The notes beneath the pieces are model-generated. The model was not told the origin of the DNA. It saw nothing but the letters and a program-made list of their open reading frames with translations, and made no database searches. From Marivivens donghaensis (lineage in GTDB: Bacteria; Pseudomonadota; Alphaproteobacteria; Rhodobacterales; Rhodobacteraceae), in contig NZ_JAATOP010000001.1 of NCBI RefSeq assembly GCF_011806565.1, forward strand, positions 1-64,000: a stretch of DNA of 64,000 nt. The letters are read 5' to 3'. This document shows positions 62,457 to 64,000 of this stretch, piece after piece. The translations under genes were made by a program, and so were the position numbers. Positions within the stretch are counted from its first letter, which is position 1; each line of letters starts with the position of its first letter.

Positions 62457-63329
62457 ATGAGATTTCTTGTTTCCCTCTTTGCGCTTCTGGCAACGCCCGC
62501 GCTGGCCAACCTCCCCGATTGCGAGGGGCTGGCCGCTGTTGCGGGGCAGGAGGCCGGTCTCCCCGAAACCCTACTCCCCGCCGTGGCGCGTATGGAAAGC
62601 GGTTACGCCATCAACGGCGTTGATCGCCGCGCTTGGCCTTGGACGCTGAACCAGGGCGGGCGCAGCATGTATTTCGATACCCGAGCGGAGGCGCAGGCCT
62701 ATCTGGAACAGGCGGTAGCAGAGGGCGTGACCAATATCGACGTGGGCTGCATGCAGATTAACTATCGCTGGCACCACGATAATTTCCCGTCGCTGGCCGA
62801 TATGCTCGATCCCGATCTGAACACCCGCTACGGCGCGCAGTTCATGGCCGAGCTCTACAATCAGCTCGGCGGATGGGACGCGGCGACGGCCAGCTACCAT
62901 TCTCGCGACACGGATCGCGGCACGGCTTATCGCGAGCGGGTCTACAACATCGTCGCGGAAATCCGTCAGGAAGACCCTGTGCCGCTCCCAGAGCCGCAGC
63001 GCGGTTTCCTGACCCGCAGCCCGATGCCGCTCGTTGCGATGGCGCCGACAGTCGAAGTCTACCTCGCCAGCGAAGACGACAGCCCAGAGGACACGCCGCA
63101 ATCAGGTGCGCCCGAACACACGCCGCGTCCGCGTGCGCGTGGCACCTATGACGACGCCGCGCCGATCGCTGTGGTGCTGAATGCGCCGACCGAAGAGCCG
63201 CGCACCGAGGGCCGTTGGCGCGTCACCGATAACCGCGTGTTGGCTAGCCGCGAAAGCCTGCCGCCGCGCCTTCAACGCGACTGGGACAAGATCGAAGCGT
63301 TCCGTGAACTCTTCGGTTCTGCGCAGTAG
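62457..63329 (+). CDS. sltF: Flagellar lytic transglycosylase, SltF-like
   Basis: The 290-residue exported enzyme would open peptidoglycan for rod passage. A signal peptide (MRFLVSLFALLATPALA) precedes a lysozyme-like SLT domain with the catalytic Glu in VARMESGYAI, then WPWTLNQGG and GCMQINYRWHHDNFP. The C-terminal 130 residues are Pro/acidic-rich and unstructured-looking. Together with the short FlgJ this reproduces the Rhodobacter sphaeroides FlgJ-SltF split. ATG 62457 is preferred over GTG 62430 because the signal peptide begins there. Confidence 0.9.
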   Translation: MRFLVSLFALLATPALANLPDCEGLAAVAGQEAGLPETLLPAVARMESGYAINGVDRRAWPWTLNQGGRSMYFDTRAEAQAYLEQAVAEGVTNIDVGCMQINYRWHHDNFPSLADMLDPDLNTRYGAQFMAELYNQLGGWDAATASYHSRDTDRGTAYRERVYNIVAEIRQEDPVPLPEPQRGFLTRSPMPLVAMAPTVEVYLASEDDSPEDTPQSGAPEHTPRPRARGTYDDAAPIAVVLNAPTEEPRTEGRWRVTDNRVLASRESLPPRLQRDWDKIEAFRELFGSAQ

Positions 63330-64000
63330 TTATTCCTCGGCGTCGGCGGTTTCGTACACGGTGTCGACCACTTCCTGATCATCGTCGCCAAGGTAAGGTC
63401 CGGTCTGGACCTCGACGAGCTTCAGCGTCGCCTTGCCCGGATTTTCGATGCTGTATTCCTGACCCTTACCGATCAGAACGCTATCGTTTTCGCAGATCAG
63501 TTCGGTCACGCCATCACGCACAACGCGGCCCGTTCCTTCGACGACAACCCAGTTCTCTTTTCGGTTGAGGTGAGAGCGGGTGGGAATGCGGCAACCGGGC
63601 TTGATGATAACCCAGCGCAGGCGGTGGGTCGGGCCCGTTTGAAGCATTTCGGTCCTGCCCCACGGATGAAGCTGGAGCACTGGGCCTTGTGACTTGGACG
63701 ACGGTCGCGCCTCCATCTGCCTGACCACGGTAGGCAGTTCCTCGGTCTTGTCCATGTCCATCACGAGCACGGCGTCGCGTGTGGCGACCACCGCGATATT
63801 GCTGAGCCCAATGCCGAGAACCTGCATCCCGTCCGACTGGCTTGCAAGGTAGGTGTCGTTGCAGCCGTGCGCCTGCGCGTTGCCTTCGACACGAACTCCC
63901 TTGCGGTCTTTCTCGGCGCTTTGCCACGCATCGCGCCAATTCTCGACCGTCGAAGATCCAGACGCGAGCGGTACGACGGTGCCCTGCTGGTGCTGCATGA
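63330..64000 (-). CDS. Mannose-1-phosphate guanylyltransferase / mannose-6-phosphate isomerase, C-terminal part
   Basis: The visible 222 residues correspond to the C-terminal half of a ManC/AlgA-type bifunctional enzyme. They start in the guanylyltransferase domain (SSTVENWRDAWQ, LGIGLSNIAVVATRDAVLVM) and end in the type II phosphomannose isomerase cupin (LHPWGRTEMLQ, WVIIKPGCRIPTRSHLNRKE, NWVVVEGTGRVV, SIENPGKATLKLVEVQTGPY). The gene continues beyond base 64000, so the Met near the edge is internal. It supplies GDP-mannose for polysaccharide. Its stop abuts the sltF stop. Confidence 0.88.
   Translation of the reverse strand, partial: MQHQQGTVVPLASGSSTVENWRDAWQSAEKDRKGVRVEGNAQAHGCNDTYLASQSDGMQVLGIGLSNIAVVATRDAVLVMDMDKTEELPTVVRQMEARPSSKSQGPVLQLHPWGRTEMLQTGPTHRLRWVIIKPGCRIPTRSHLNRKENWVVVEGTGRVVRDGVTELICENDSVLIGKGQEYSIENPGKATLKLVEVQTGPYLGDDDQEVVDTVYETADAEE

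Overview
The window looks like a chromosomal segment of a Roseobacter-type alphaproteobacterium (family Rhodobacteraceae/Roseobacteraceae). This rests on dense GC-rich coding, a TRAP transporter, ectoine- and taurine-type catabolic genes, alphaproteobacterial tRNAs, a fused allantoinase/OHCU decarboxylase and a PuuD-type urate oxidase. No rRNA, insertion sequence, integrase or CRISPR array was seen. Assignment is by pattern recognition only.

Layout. 1-3.8 kb: initiator tRNA (first base lies outside the window), a cupin-sulfatase pair, a membrane-anchored LuxR-type regulator interrupted by an in-frame TAG, and a secreted Asp-rich PepSY-like protein. 3.8-12.9 kb: hexuronate/aldonate catabolism. 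On the minus strand lie uxuA-uxuB-kdgK and a GntR gene; divergent from them are a second GntR, a TRAP transporter (dctP, hairpin, dctQM) and a medium-chain dehydrogenase. Together they fit conversion of L-gulonate or hexuronate through fructuronate and mannonate to KDG and KDG-6-phosphate. 12.9-14.8 kb: a VOC protein and a sorbosone-dehydrogenase-like beta-propeller. 14.8-17.7 kb: a tight three-gene operon of a 2,3-diaminopropionate ammonia-lyase-like enzyme, an M24 hydrolase and a EutA/maleate isomerase-like protein. 18.0-22.6 kb: a large DUF11-OmpA-beta-barrel surface protein gene broken by a nonsense codon and two frameshifts.

22.7-27.3 kb: ectoine-degradation-type genes (DoeD-like aminotransferase, DoeX-like Lrp regulator, DoeA hydrolase) with an ArgE-type deacetylase. 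27.3-29.6 kb: hemE, divergent hemC and elongator tRNA-Met. 29.9-33.6 kb: a serralysin-family RTX metalloprotease with near-identical 92-residue repeats. 33.7-37.5 kb: CorA and a copper module (copZ, copA, cueR) with a clear CueR-type promoter. 37.5-42.0 kb: purine ring catabolism (allA, allE, puuE-uraD, uraH, puuD), lacking only an allantoate amidohydrolase in the window. 42.0-45.1 kb: galM, a short dgoK-like kinase and a taurine-pyruvate aminotransferase. 45.2-49.2 kb: a hybrid histidine kinase with a cysteine-free SUOX-fold periplasmic protein, divergent from a LuxR-type response regulator.

49.3-63.3 kb: an acidic repeat protein of unknown function, then flgBCDEFGHIJKL in the gammaproteobacterial order with a separate flagellar lytic transglycosylase (sltF-like). 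Sites with the exact sigma-54 spacing (GG-N10-GC) precede flgB, flgG and the transglycosylase. This resembles the sigma-54-dependent fla1 system of Rhodobacter sphaeroides rather than the usual roseobacter flagellar layout. FlgK is exceptionally long (1365 residues). The window ends inside a mannose-1-phosphate guanylyltransferase/mannose-6-phosphate isomerase gene.
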